The notes: generated from the letters alone by a model not told the origin. A stretch of DNA of 64,000 nt from Ostreococcus lucimarinus CCE9901 (GCF_000092065.1 NC_009366.1:192001-256000), one strand, 5' to 3'. Shown: positions 39,001 to 47,921, counted from the first letter of the stretch. Made by a program: numbers and translations.

Positions 39001-39798
39001 CGTGAGAATCACTGAACCGTTGTTGATATAAATCATCGTCTCGATCGAACCGCCGTGGCAGTCTTCATCGTCGCTCGACGCGTTTGCTCGCATTATTTTG
39101 TACTGAACGCGCCCATCGACCCAGATTAGTAGAGCGCCATACTCTGTGCTCGTCAAAATCATATCATTAAAGGGTAACTCCAACACGCACGTGATATTGG
39201 ACAGAGGTTCGCCGTTGAACTTTCCAAGAGTACCTTGTAACTTCAATCCAGTAAACGTCTTGACCATCTGCCAAAACTGAATGTGACCAGCGCCGTGAGT
39301 GATCATTCGCTCCGAGTTAGCGCCTAGGAAGGATAAGTCAAACACTTCTTGTCCATACGCTTTGGCACGAAGGACTGTCTTTGCTGTCTTCCAGTCCCAC
39401 AAAGTGAGCCAATAGTCTGGGAGCCCACTCACGCTCGCGAGAAGCTGTCCGTCTGGAGAAAATTTTCCAGTCGAGTAACACGCCGCGGCGCCGCCGTGAA
39501 TCGTGTTTACGAGCTCAAGTGAAGGGTAACTATATATTGATATTCGGGGCGCCGCACCATTCTCGCCGATCGCAATGTGCGTGCCATCTCCATCCACGGC
39601 GACCAAGCCGATATTGCCCCCCTCCGCGCTCCGCAGGTACGTCTGCCTTTGTGTTTTCACGTCTCGCAAGGTCAAGAGATTTCCAACAGTGTACGCCACG
39701 ACTGAATCGCGTACTCGAGTCAAGTTGCCCCGTCGCTTGAAATCAAATCCAAAGCTGCACGCCAGGCAACCATGCTCGAGAGACTTATTTTTAGCCAT
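36025..39798 (-). CDS. CFAP44: Cilia- and flagella-associated protein 44 (CFAP44/WDR52) homologue
   Basis: 1257 residues with no introns. The first half is WD40 repeats with CFAP44-type blocks: DVKTQRQTYLRS, LLASVSGLPDYWLTLWDWK, AGHIQFWQMVKTFTGLKLQG, VILTAGDDGWVREWNIDE. Then come helical and coiled-coil regions (ARAAVENAQTAVNDQQTKLE, KLKRQQQELKREHSSLIAQ) with an acidic SDSDLDSDFDDDSYYSSSDEE-like stretch between. In flagellates CFAP44 is part of the tether that holds inner dynein f (I1) to doublet microtubules. Human CFAP44 is longer at the C-terminus, but the domain order is the same. The frame is intact with no stop or shift, so the gene is under selection. It is clearly more AT-rich than its neighbours. 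Confidence 0.88.
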   Translation of the reverse strand: MAKNKSLEHGCLACSFGFDFKRRGNLTRVRDSVVAYTVGNLLTLRDVKTQRQTYLRSAEGGNIGLVAVDGDGTHIAIGENGAAPRISIYSYPSLELVNTIHGGAAACYSTGKFSPDGQLLASVSGLPDYWLTLWDWKTAKTVLRAKAYGQEVFDLSFLGANSERMITHGAGHIQFWQMVKTFTGLKLQGTLGKFNGEPLSNITCVLELPFNDMILTSTEYGALLIWVDGRVQYKIMRANASSDDEDCHGGSIETMIYINNGSVILTAGDDGWVREWNIDEIRRVISSQSKGVVCMKPISERSIDGANIRHICALENKLFIQDSGRGLVCSLDDDDMERPVVSAHSGVITACETSLNSTHLITCDNIGEVHCYDYLSRAFLYKSRFSCSATALTNVPLNVNEDGRCIVVGFADGVVRVLVRNTSSWRLALALKPHAHAVEQFTWSSDGEYLAIAAANNTVFIFSSSSFASTLQFEPIGFIRLSARPKKIFWDGESIFGAQIEDEMHCFAVHRDLGESRKDSYEIDVTPRITTDVETKNAVDESFSAITYDNSYCVKICKSGSFEVHALSDASPSNTHSSIDEALCIYPEVEAIDTLSAQCASIEEVLQRERAKELSEEEAAALIRLSSLVALCRDEFNVIIEENAKLPREMRISGAELLVDDTQMRRIREDSVHWLKATHDKLQSSVMCAESVSNQLQKSYYDKIMALPRMIHSSSEALTCSSFALRAGSEGDWQTTTVAEATVHECEQEMRVVHVQNTCISENAHERQSIEGSEMSSEARRRFERLRRNEELRKLEKAEPLKDQTDDSEALKRDNLGDGFPLRCVPDSRVPPEDKLTTEGKLSELRYVDGQLRGNQSRFNREFDCIDAKDAVTDEDLISLCHLKADIIARSKVIELFRIVVHRELSVMPEYDVKNTEMQNAQRQAKEEVETARAAVENAQTAVNDQQTKLEGQNGVKAEIEATFDKFMIPGVPRAALLKVFHKRVVNKTEQKSDKGDSDSDLDSDFDDDSYYSSSDEENGDTCPKGCDSAVYERVCDLRLQRIEAMDAITEIQRALDGKKKIHDAALKKLRSLEENVRVLERDADAFEKVKQQSLNGLRTAFVLPVSCVETSQGDMDDMIIFSKTRLAELENKVVEWDAEVLKLKRQQQELKREHSSLIAQRSAKAKEFQSLQRKYSETQIRKFGKLIVLEDLDKVVNNGQGTEDLRDKLKVQELENARELREIKKDISNVEREVLNLTEAHTTCLNELLALRSVKV

Positions 39799-39987
39799 AA
39801 CTTGAGAGGTGCGAGCAAACTCTGTTCAAGACTCACACGGGGCGATGCGATCCGTACGCGCGCGTGAGTGTATCGTGTGTGCGCGCGCGCGTTTGCTGTC
39901 ACTACTTCTTTTGCGCCACGTACGGCGTCGTCGAGTGCAGAATCATTTATGCTTGTATTACAAAATAACCGACGTCGGCTCGGGCGC

Positions 39988-41223
39988 TCACTTCCCCGAC
40001 ATTTCTGCGTTCAATTCAGCAAGCTTTTCTTCTTGTTCCAAAGCCTGCATGCCCCCGATCGCACCCTTGATGTCGCCGTCTAAGAAATTTTGAAGAGAGA
40101 AGTTAGCGCCGATGCGATGGTCCGACACGCGGCTATCTTTCCAGTTGTACGTTCTAATTTTTTCCGACCGAGACCCCGAGCCGACTTGCGATTTACGCTT
40201 GTCCGATACCGCTTTGCGCTGCTCTTCGAGCTGCAACTCAAATAATTTCGCGCGAAGAATTTGCATGGCACGAATGCGATTCTTCATTTGTGTACGTTCT
40301 TCCGTGCAGAACACGCGAATGCCGGTCGGCTTGTGCATCAGGTCGATAGCGGTTTCGACTTTGTTGACGTTTTGCCCACCCGCACCGCCGCTTCTGGCGG
40401 TGGAAATATCGAGGTCATTGTCGTCAATCTTCACCTCGACTTCGTCGACTTCAGGCATCACCGCGACCGTGGCCGTGGAAGTTTGAATGCGTCCTTGAGT
40501 TTCCGTCGCCGGCACGCGCTGCACGCGATGCACACCGGCTTCCCACTTGAGACTGCTGTACACGTCGTCGCCCTTTATCTCCACGACGATTTCCTTATAC
40601 CCGCCGGCGTCCGCCGGGTTGTTCGTCACGACCGACGTTTGCCATCCCTCGCGCTCGGCGAATCGCATATACATTCGATATAAATCCCCAGCCCAAATAC
40701 CAGCCTCATCCCCGCCAGTACCGGCGCGAATCTCGAGCATGATGTTCTTCTCGTCGAGCGGGTCCTTCGGCAGCAGCGCCAACGTCATGGTCTCCACCAG
40801 CGCATCACTCTCCGTCGTCAGCGCATCGATCTCTTCCTTCGCCATCGCCACCATCTCATCATCCCCAGCCGCATCCTTCGCCATCGCGCGCGCCTCGCTA
40901 ATCTCTTTCATGCACTCCTTGTACCGCGCGTACTGCTCCACCACGCTCGTCAGCTCCCCGAGCGCCTTGCTCAGCTTTTGAAACTCCTTCGGATCGCCCG
41001 TCACGCTCGGATCCGCCATGCGCTCGCTGATCTCGCCGTGCGTCCGCGTCGTCGCCTCGAGTTTTTGCACCAGAAACTCCGGAATGTCCACCGCGCGCGT
41101 TCGCACCCCTCGCCGCGTCGTCGTCGTCCCGCGCGCCGGCGCTCGTCCACCGTCCCGAGCGTTTTTCGCGCGCGCGTTCGCGCGCGACGCCGCGTTCGTC
41201 GCCGGCGACGCGCGCGCCATCAT
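39988..41223 (-). CDS. prfA: Peptide chain release factor 1, plastid type
   Basis: It ends translation at UAA and UAG in an organelle. 411 residues, with an Arg/Ala/Thr-rich transit peptide of about 45. The release-factor body has the helical domain 1, the stop-codon reading PAT tripeptide in [20 protein letters not shown], and the GGQ catalytic loop in [28 protein letters not shown] and RVSDHRIG follow. The PAT marks it as RF1 and not RF2. The start at the Met-Met (41223) is the first sensible ATG; the frame stays open to 41688 across the divergent promoter. TGTAA on the minus strand at 39958-39962 is a likely 3' signal. Confidence 0.94.
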   Translation of the reverse strand: MMARASPATNAASRANARAKNARDGGRAPARGTTTTRRGVRTRAVDIPEFLVQKLEATTRTHGEISERMADPSVTGDPKEFQKLSKALGELTSVVEQYARYKECMKEISEARAMAKDAAGDDEMVAMAKEEIDALTTESDALVETMTLALLPKDPLDEKNIMLEIRAGTGGDEAGIWAGDLYRMYMRFAEREGWQTSVVTNNPADAGGYKEIVVEIKGDDVYSSLKWEAGVHRVQRVPATETQGRIQTSTATVAVMPEVDEVEVKIDDNDLDISTARSGGAGGQNVNKVETAIDLMHKPTGIRVFCTEERTQMKNRIRAMQILRAKLFELQLEEQRKAVSDKRKSQVGSGSRSEKIRTYNWKDSRVSDHRIGANFSLQNFLDGDIKGAIGGMQALEQEEKLAELNAEMSGK

Positions 41224-41557
41224 GTCGTCCGCGCGTCGTCGCGCGTTCGATCGAGCGAGCGATCGATCGCGCGCGCGCGTCCGCGAGTGTCGCGGCGCCG
41301 TCGCCCGACGCGCCCTGAGCGCCAAAACCCCGAGCCGTCGCCGTCCCCGACGCGCGCCGTCCTCGAACCCGAGGTCGGGTTCGGGCGATTCGGACGATTC
41401 GGACGGTTGGTTTCGGGCGCGCCGGTGGTTGATGGTTGACCGCGCGCGCGACGCGCGAGAGGACCGCGCGCGGACGACGACGACGGACGCGACGACGACG
41501 CGCGACGACGACGCGAGAAACGACGACGACCGACGGTAAAAGCGCGCGATCGACGAC
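41224..41557. other. Divergent promoter region between RF1 and the 2OG oxygenase
   Basis: These 334 bases between two divergent starts contain a perfect 9-bp inverted repeat (41364-41383). Next to it are three CGATTCGGA-like repeats (about 41385-41405). I see no RNA gene. The open frames that cross the region show no conserved protein sequence. Confidence 0.5.
41364..41383. repeat. Perfect palindrome, 9-bp arms, 2-base spacer
   Basis: CGAACCCGA at 41364-41372 and TCGGGTTCG at 41375-41383 are exact reverse complements separated by GG. The central position in a divergent promoter suggests a binding site for a dimeric regulator, but this is inference. Confidence 0.7.
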
Positions 41558-42658
41558 ATGACGCCCGCGGTGACGCGCGAGGACGCGCGCGAGAAAGTCC
41601 CCACGGTGTCGCTCGAACTGTACGCGAAAGATTTCGAAAAGTTTGTCCACGACCTGGGAGAGGCGTACGAGCGATACGGATTCGTCATCTTGGAAAATCA
41701 TGGGATCGATCTGGAACTCATCGAACGCGCGATGGAACGCTCGAAGGCGTTCTTTGCGTGCGATGAGGAATGTAAGAAGAAGTACACGCTGCGCGGGTTG
41801 GGCGGCGCGCGCGGGTACACGGCGTTCGGAGTGGAGACGGCGAAGGGAGCGAACGCGCCTGGTGCGTGAAGGCGATGCGAAAAGTGATACTTTTTTGTTT
41901 TGATGCGTCGCGCTATAGCGCGTGTGATGGATTCGACGACGCGATTCGTTTGACTGACGCGAAGGATAACGTCGCCTCTCGCGCGCGCAGATTTGAAAGA
42001 GTTTTGGCACCTCGGGCGAGACTTGCCGGCGGGCCATAAGTACGAGTCGACGATGCCGCCGAATGTGGATGACGTGGTGGAAGTCGAAGGGTTTAGCGAA
42101 GTGAATAAGCAAATCTTCAACGCTCTAGATGAGCTCGGGAATTGCGTGCTCGAGGCGCTGGCGGTGCATCTGGAACAACCGCGCGAGTATTTCGCAGATA
42201 AGACGAACGAAGGCAACAGTATTTTGCGTATCATTCACTATCCACCAATTCCGCCTGATGCTGCGGGGCGCGTGCGCGCTGGTGCGCACGAGGATATCAA
42301 TCTCATCACGCTCCTGCTCGGCGCCGACGAGGGTGGTTTGCAACTCTTGGGAAAGGATGGAGAGTGGCTCGAAGTCAACCCGCCTCCCGGATGCGTGACG
42401 TGCAACATCGGTGACATGCTGCAACGCCTGTCGAATCACAAGCTTCCTTCGACGACGCACCGTGTCGTGAATCCTCCCGCGGAACGGGCGCACATTCCTC
42501 GATATTCCATGCCATTCTTTTTACATCCAAATCCAGACTTCGTCATCAAAACGCTGGAGTCGTGCATTTCGGATCAGTATCCCAATCGCTATCCAGAGCC
42601 CATTAGCTCTGATGAATACTTGCAGCAACGCCTTCGAGAGATTAAACTCAAATCATGA
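41558..42658 (+). CDS. Isopenicillin-N-synthase-like Fe(II)/2-oxoglutarate oxygenase, two exons
   Basis: 323 residues. Exon 1 is 41558-41861 and exon 2 is 41991-42658. Exon 1 has the DIOX_N domain ([52 protein letters not shown]). The join makes [15 protein letters not shown], a family hallmark. Exon 2 has the iron motif in [26 protein letters not shown], the distal His in [11 protein letters not shown] and the RYSMPFF Arg-x-Ser. All ligands are present. The nearest plant relatives act on hormones or flavonoids, but the algal substrate is unknown. The 129-base intron has GTGCGT at 41862, ACTGAC at 41953-41958 and CAG at 41988-41990. A TGTAA lies at 42730-42734. Confidence 0.93.
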
Positions 42659-42764
42659 GTCCAAACGGATACATTTAGCACGCTGAACGATGCACATAGA
42701 AATAATAGCGCTACGACAAAATTTCATTTTGTAATGATGATGGTACATTGATCACACATTATCA

Positions 42765-43424
42765 CTAGTTCACGAGGTGTGCCGCGATCGTATCGTCTTC
42801 GATGATAAGATTTTCCATTTGCGGTGTCTCGTCGGCTTCTATAGCGCGGCAGATGTGAGTTTTGATGTCAAACTCATCGAGAAATTCATGAACCGTGAAG
42901 AGAAACTTCCTAGCATTTGCGACGATGCGAGTAAGACATTTGTCCATATTCACCGTATTCGGCTCTGCGTTCTCGAGAAGCTCGTAAGTGATGCGCGCGA
43001 TCGCGTTGACGACTGCGCTTTCGTCATAATCTTTGATTTCGAGATCGCTCGCGCTCTTTCCTTCGCCGCTGCCTACGACAGTTTGCAGGTCACTGAATAC
43101 TCTTTCGACGCCCTCTTCCGAAGAACACACATACGACGTCCAACGGTGAGAACTCCTGAGTGACTTCAGCACGCAGTCAATTTTTTTCGATGTATTTTCT
43201 AGCACGAGCAACGTGGAAGACTCGTATCGAATCATCAATCCTGTGTTTCCACAAACGTCTGTGACGCGCGCCTCGAGAGACTCGGATTCCCCGGAATCGT
43301 CCTCTATCGACTGACAAAACAGGAACACTCGGCACAAATAATCTGCAGGGTCTGAGCTAGCGTTGCGCTCTAGTCTTTCTTTCGCCGCCAGAATCACCGC
43401 AGGATCGCAATCGAACGATACCAT
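42765..43424 (-). CDS. Unrecognised 219-residue protein
   Basis: I do not recognise this protein. It has 219 residues, no signal peptide or membrane span, and a mixed alpha/beta look. Notable stretches are an acidic SIEDDSGESESLE segment, beta-rich LMIRYESSTLLVLENTSKK, and helical VVNAIARITYELLENAEP then ARKFLFTVHEFLDEFD. Nine cysteines are scattered without a zinc pattern. The intact frame, start codon and spacing (42 bases from the next gene on the same strand) support a real gene. It is more AT-rich than the flanking oxygenase. Confidence 0.65.
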   Translation of the reverse strand: MVSFDCDPAVILAAKERLERNASSDPADYLCRVFLFCQSIEDDSGESESLEARVTDVCGNTGLMIRYESSTLLVLENTSKKIDCVLKSLRSSHRWTSYVCSSEEGVERVFSDLQTVVGSGEGKSASDLEIKDYDESAVVNAIARITYELLENAEPNTVNMDKCLTRIVANARKFLFTVHEFLDEFDIKTHICRAIEADETPQMENLIIEDDTIAAHLVN

Positions 43425-43466
43425 GATGGTTTCGCTAAAAATAAATCCAACGCCGCAGCAGCACGT

Positions 43467-44255
43467 TTAACGCGGAATGATGAAGAGTCTTTCGCTCGGT
43501 TTACGATTCTTCAGCGAGTGAAAGTAATACACGTCTCCTTGTATCGCGCCAAAATCACCTTCAAACGTCGTGTGAAGCTCTGGGACAGTAAGAAGTTCTC
43601 GCAAGGACTCGCTCGAAGTGTCCAACCAAGCCAACAACGCGCAGGAGTCCAGAGATAACCAAAGCACGTTGCGTTGGCTCATGCCTTTTTCGTCCAAACA
43701 CAATGTGGAGTCGCATTGGCATTTTCCTAGATCAATGGGGAAGTTTTCATCGTCCTTCGCCGGATACTCTTTCGCGTGAAACAAGATTCCGAGTCGAACC
43801 ACAGACGACTCGTTCGTCGCCCGCCAAGCAAACGCGTGCGCATGAAACAGATCGAACCGATTTAGCGACGTCGAGGAAGACGATGACGCTGTTTCAAATA
43901 ATTCGACCATGTAAGCGTTGCTCTTGCGATCGCGCATCCGTCGTCCGTATCGTTCTTGCGTCAACTCGCACCCTCGACTCGCCGCGTTCTCGACATTTGG
44001 CACCGCGCGGTGGCGCCAATGCAGCCCATCACCCCATACCCCGGGCGCACGTACCATCGCGCACGGCGCCGGAGGCACACGCACAATCTTTCGCACGCCC
44101 TCGATGTCGTTCGTTCCTCGCGCGAGCGCATCCAACAGCTTTTGCGCGCTCGAGCGCCGTCGCTCTTCGCTCGACCCATCGGCGCGCGCACCGCGGACGC
44201 GCACGACGCGCGCGCGCGGCTTCACCGAAATCCACGTGGATATCGTCATTTGCAT
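43467..44255 (-). CDS. Unrecognised 262-residue protein
   Basis: I do not recognise the family. From ATG 44255 it has a basic N-terminal third (SVKPRARVVRVRGARADG), a middle with VPPAPCAMVRAPGVWGDGLH, then a C-terminal beta-rich domain: RFDLFHAHAFAWRATNESS, VVRLGILFHAKEYPAKDD and FPIDLGKCQCDSTLC, ending in LFIIPR. The phrase LGILFHAKEYP and the short Cys pair look conserved-protein-like, not random. The long open frame upstream to 44597 overlaps the F-box gene promoter and is not used. It is divergent from the F-box gene, with a 136-base gap. Confidence 0.65.
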   Translation of the reverse strand: MQMTISTWISVKPRARVVRVRGARADGSSEERRRSSAQKLLDALARGTNDIEGVRKIVRVPPAPCAMVRAPGVWGDGLHWRHRAVPNVENAASRGCELTQERYGRRMRDRKSNAYMVELFETASSSSSTSLNRFDLFHAHAFAWRATNESSVVRLGILFHAKEYPAKDDENFPIDLGKCQCDSTLCLDEKGMSQRNVLWLSLDSCALLAWLDTSSESLRELLTVPELHTTFEGDFGAIQGDVYYFHSLKNRKPSERLFIIPR

Positions 44256-44265
44256 GGACTTTCGC

Positions 44266-44292
44266 GGCGCGGCGCGGCGCGGCGCGGCGCGG
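44266..44292. repeat. GGCGC pentanucleotide tandem repeat
   Basis: Five exact GGCGC units and a partial one, between the divergent orphan gene and the F-box gene. Confidence 0.9.
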
Positions 44293-44391
44293 TTACTTCG
44301 TCGGTTCCATCGCGCGTCGGCGTGTACTGATGTAACGACCGCGCTCGCGGAGCGCCACTCGCGGTCGTGCGACGACGTGGCGTCGCGAGCG

Positions 44392-45282
44392 ATGGAGACG
44401 AGCGCGACGGACGGCGACGGCGACGATGACGACGACTTGGAGGCCGAAATCACGCGCATGATGCTAGAACGACGCGACGATGACGGCGAGAACGCGAAGA
44501 AGCGACCGAGAGTCAGTCGTGCTGCCGACGAAGGCGCGGTCGAGGAGGCAGAGGCTGGGCCTTTTTCGACGCTGCACGACGACGTCGTGTCGCTCATCCT
44601 GCGCTTCCTCGCACCGAACGAATTAACTTCCCTCGCGCAGACGTGTAAATTTTTCGCTGCGCGCTGCGATCAAGACTTCCTATGGAGGCAGTGCTACTTG
44701 GAGAGGTTCGGGAACACAAAGCAGGCGCAAGGAAACGGGATGAAGAAGCTATATCTTGCGGCGGACGCGATGGAAATCAATAGAGAACGTACAAAAGCGC
44801 CCGCAGGCTTCGAGAAAATATGCGCCGAGGCTTGCGCGGCGAAGCGTTCACGCCAAAATGCAGTCCTCGCACCTTTGTGTGAACAGCTAGCGACGGACCG
44901 CGCCGCGAGCGAATGGAAGTCACATAGACAATTTGCCACCGACGCCGACTCGCACGTGTGCAGTCGCCGCGCTGGTTGTTCATACGCCGAATTACCGAGT
45001 AATGTGTTCGTCTGTGAACGCACGGGTAAGGTGCACGTGTGCGATGACACATGTTCAGAGCGCTACTTGGATACTGAAATCGGTACCGAGATATGCGAGG
45101 TTTCTGGGCGAGTCCTGGACACCGTTGCCGCGGATGACGAAGATGAAGATCCACAAGCTGCTGCAGAGCAAGACCAGCATTACTTCGAAAAAGGTTACTT
45201 CGGTCGTGCTTTCGAAGTTGGTTACGGCTGCGACAATGAAGCAGAACTCGCGACGGCGCTCTGGGGAGGCCGACGCTATTGA
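44392..45282 (+). CDS. F-box protein with a C-terminal Cys/His-rich domain
   Basis: 296 residues. An acidic N-terminus is followed by an F-box at about 60-110 (FSTLHDDVVSLILRFLAPNE, LAQTCKFFAARC, DFLWRQCYLERFG), which should dock to SKP1 in an SCF ubiquitin ligase. The second half carries a cysteine cluster: HVCSRRAGC, NVFVCERTGKVHVCDDTC, then TEICEVSGRV. The repeated C-x2-(T/S)G pattern with paired Cys suggests a small zinc domain, possibly for substrate binding. It has no leucine-rich, kelch or WD repeats. Similar Cys/TG patterns occur in some large-DNA-virus and protist proteins as far as I recall, which I cannot verify here. Confidence 0.8.
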   Translation: METSATDGDGDDDDDLEAEITRMMLERRDDDGENAKKRPRVSRAADEGAVEEAEAGPFSTLHDDVVSLILRFLAPNELTSLAQTCKFFAARCDQDFLWRQCYLERFGNTKQAQGNGMKKLYLAADAMEINRERTKAPAGFEKICAEACAAKRSRQNAVLAPLCEQLATDRAASEWKSHRQFATDADSHVCSRRAGCSYAELPSNVFVCERTGKVHVCDDTCSERYLDTEIGTEICEVSGRVLDTVAADDEDEDPQAAAEQDQHYFEKGYFGRAFEVGYGCDNEAELATALWGGRRY

Positions 45283-45452
45283 CAAATTCCTAGTCGCATT
45301 AGGTTTAGAGTTTAGCAAAAAGAACTGCAAAAAATCATTTCTTTCGTTTAATCGCGTTTCCTCGAGATCTCTCGGCGCGTTCGGACACGAGCGCACGGTT
45401 CGCGAAACAACGACAGCCGCGCGCAAATTCAAAACTCTTCACAACCCAGCGC

Positions 45453-46424
45453 ATGCACGCGCGGTGTTTGCGCGTGCCTTACTCGTTCATCCACCCTCGT
45501 CGCTCGTCGTCGGTCATGAGTGACTTAAAGCGCAAAGAGCGTCCAATCACGAGCTTTTTCAAGCCCGTCAACGCGCGCGCGAGCGGGGCGGACGAGAACA
45601 CGTCCGATGGCGTGGCTCAAGATGTGAAAAAGTTGAAGGAAAACATGCCGGTGATCGCGGCGACGCCCACGGACGTCGTCAAGACGCCGATGACGACGAG
45701 TGGGGTGTCATCACCGTCGCAGCACGCCTACGCGAGTTTGCTCAAAGATGAACAATGGCGAAAGGTCCTCGCCCAAGAGTTCACCAAGCCGTATTGGGAT
45801 AAACTGGAAAAATTTTTAGAGAGCGAAGAAAAGGCGCGCGCCAAGATTTTCCCACCGAAGCAGCATGTGTTTCGTGCGTTCGATTCATGCGCGATGGAAG
45901 ACGTTAAGGTGGTGATCATCGGTCAAGATCCCTATCACGACGATGGACAAGCGATGGGATTGTGCTTTTCCGTGCCGAGGGGCGTCAAGGTACCGTCGAG
46001 TTTGCACAATATTTATAAGGAGTTGAAATCGGATTTGAACTGTAAGATCCCGATGCACGGAGATTTGGATAAGTGGGCGAAACAAGGGGTGTTCTTGTTA
46101 AACGTGTCTCTCACTGTTCGAGCGCATCAAGCGAACAGTCACTCCAAGAAGGGTTGGGAAAATTTCACAGACGCGGCGATTCGCGAAATTGCGAAAAATA
46201 GAAAAGGTTTGGTATTTTTACTGTGGGGAAAGAATGCGCAAGAGAAGGAAAAGTTGATCTCTAAGCAAAACAATCATTTGATTCTCAAGTGTCCGCATCC
46301 GTCTGGTTTGTCGGCGCACAGAGGTTTCTTCGGCTCAAAGCACTTTTCTCAGTGCAACAAATTTATCGAATCGAACGGCGGCGAACCAATCGATTGGCAA
46401 ATCGAGGGACCGTACAGGAATTAA
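45453..46424 (+). CDS. UNG: Uracil-DNA glycosylase, family 1, with two possible starts
   Basis: It removes uracil from DNA to start base excision repair. 323 residues from ATG 45453. The catalytic domain has the water-activating motif GQDPYHDDGQAMG, LLNVSLTVR, VFLLWGKNAQEK and the Leu-loop HPSGLSAHRGFFG. All active residues are present. Two in-frame ATGs are plausible. The first gives a basic leader suited to mitochondria. The second (45516) gives MSDLKRKERPITSFFKP, where PITSFF resembles a PCNA-binding box at the N-terminus, as in nuclear UNG2. This looks like a dual-targeting layout. A TGTAA at 46433-46437 follows the stop. Confidence 0.96.
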   Translation: MHARCLRVPYSFIHPRRSSSVMSDLKRKERPITSFFKPVNARASGADENTSDGVAQDVKKLKENMPVIAATPTDVVKTPMTTSGVSSPSQHAYASLLKDEQWRKVLAQEFTKPYWDKLEKFLESEEKARAKIFPPKQHVFRAFDSCAMEDVKVVIIGQDPYHDDGQAMGLCFSVPRGVKVPSSLHNIYKELKSDLNCKIPMHGDLDKWAKQGVFLLNVSLTVRAHQANSHSKKGWENFTDAAIREIAKNRKGLVFLLWGKNAQEKEKLISKQNNHLILKCPHPSGLSAHRGFFGSKHFSQCNKFIESNGGEPIDWQIEGPYRN

Positions 46425-46432
46425 GGCTTGTT

Positions 46433-46437
46433 TGTAA
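46433..46437 (+). terminator. TGTAA polyadenylation-type signal for UNG
   Basis: TGTAA 9 bases after the UNG stop, inside the 36-base gap before the convergent CSN4 stop. Confidence 0.45.
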
Positions 46438-46460
46438 TGTTGTTTTAATTCACATATTCG

Positions 46461-47820
46461 CTATCGTTCGACTAATTTTGTTATCGTCTCAACTACTTCG
46501 TTGAGTGTGTGCGACACGCTTATTACGTTTGCATTCCAGACAGAGACGGGATCGTCGTGAGACGGCGACACGTTGTCAAAGTACACAAAACGATCAACTT
46601 GGTCTATGTATCCTTGCACACGCTGATCGTAGATCAACTTCGCCGCCAACTTCTCTGCCTCAGCATCACTCACACCCAAAATTTCCCCAAGATGATCGAA
46701 ACTTATGTTCTCGTATGCATACTTCATGCTCTCTAAATTGTGTTCCATAATAGCCTGCTCAAACGCAGACACGCCGTCGGCGCGAACTTCGACATGATGC
46801 GGACTTAGGAAGGTCTGGAATTCTTTCGCTTCATCTGCTCTGATGATGCGTCTGAATTCAATCTTCTCAAGAAACGGGTAAACGGGTAATTCTCTCACGT
46901 TCGTATCTAGCCGAAACGAACGAAGCAAACGATCTCTCTGAACAGAGGAGGAAAGAATCGCACACACAACTGCGCGCGTCATCGTTCCTGCGTCGCTTTG
47001 ATTTTCTAGTCGAGACATTTCGGTATAGCGCAACGCAGCATCCATAAACTTGCCCACTCTATCAGAAACTTTTGCCCAGCACGCATGGTATTCATGCAGC
47101 AGCTCGGGCTTTTTTTGAAGCTCAGCCGGCAGCTGCGAGAGCAACGCGTGCGTCTTGTTTACGTGCTTCTCTGCCTTGTCCAATTCATTCGCTTCCAAGT
47201 ACATGTTCGCGGTTTCAAGCGTTATCTTGAGCTTGTACTCACCCGAACCCGCACTTGAGGGTTGCACTTCGATTCCCGCCAGCACGTCAGCGGCCTCGGA
47301 CCAATTCTTTGCCTCAGCTAACCGTCTCGCCAACGCCTCACGCACCGGCCACACACTCTCCTCAAACGATACCAGTCGCGGTTGCGTCTTCGCCAACACC
47401 GCCGCCGCCAATCTCTTATGCGTCGTCGCATCTAAATTTATGAAAGTTTTCGACACTTGTGCTATGATCTCTCGCGATATCGCCAGCGGTACGCTATCCG
47501 AAACGACTACTCGTCGAAGAATCAATCGATTGGTTACGCGCCGTCGTCAGTCTCCGGTCTCCGTTCGCGTCCCGTCCCGTCGCGTCCCGTCGCGTCGCAT
47601 CGCGTCGCGTCGCGTCGCGTCATCGCGTCGTCGCGTCGTTATCGCACGCACTGTGATCCATGAACGCCTCGAATCCGTCCTCGACGTCCATCGAGGTCGA
47701 CGTCGTCTCGACCGATGCCATCACCTCTCGCGCCAACGCTTCGTACGCCCTTTGACGCGCCGCGGAATCGTGTTCGAGCGTGATGGCGCGCAGGCGATCA
47801 TCGAGCGACATCGACGTCAT
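46461..47820 (-). CDS. CSN4: COP9 signalosome subunit 4, two exons
   Basis: PCI-domain subunit of the COP9 signalosome, which removes NEDD8 from cullins. Exon 1 is 47652-47820 and exon 2 is 46461-47506, giving 404 residues, the usual size. Exon 1 encodes MTSMSLDDRLRAITLEHD and ends in DGFEAFMDH. The join yields DHIVSDSVPLAISR, matching the family's DHMLSDDVPLV block. Further marks are QPRLVSFEE, KFMDAALRYTEMSRLE and EQAIMEHNLESMKYAYENIS. The 145-base intron has a GTGCGT donor at 47651, minus-strand ACTGAC at 47547-47552 and a TAG acceptor at 47507-47509. The intron is rich in CGTCG-type repeats. Confidence 0.94.
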
Positions 47821-47869
47821 CCACCTCGCGCGTCCTCGCGCGCGTCGCGCGCGCGTGTGTCGGGACGCG

Positions 47870-47921
47870 TTCGATTCGATTCGATTCGATTCCGGTTCGG
47901 TTCGGTTCGGTTCGGTTCGGT
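47870..47921. repeat. Pentanucleotide repeat, TCGAT then TCGGT units
   Basis: Five CGATT-type units turn into six CGGTT-type units in the promoter between CSN4 and the kelch gene. The CGATT part matches the repeat at 22961-23009. Confidence 0.9.

Noticed and set aside
42732-42764. ATGATGA motif downstream of the 2OG oxygenase
   Set aside because: No box D and no terminal stem on that strand.
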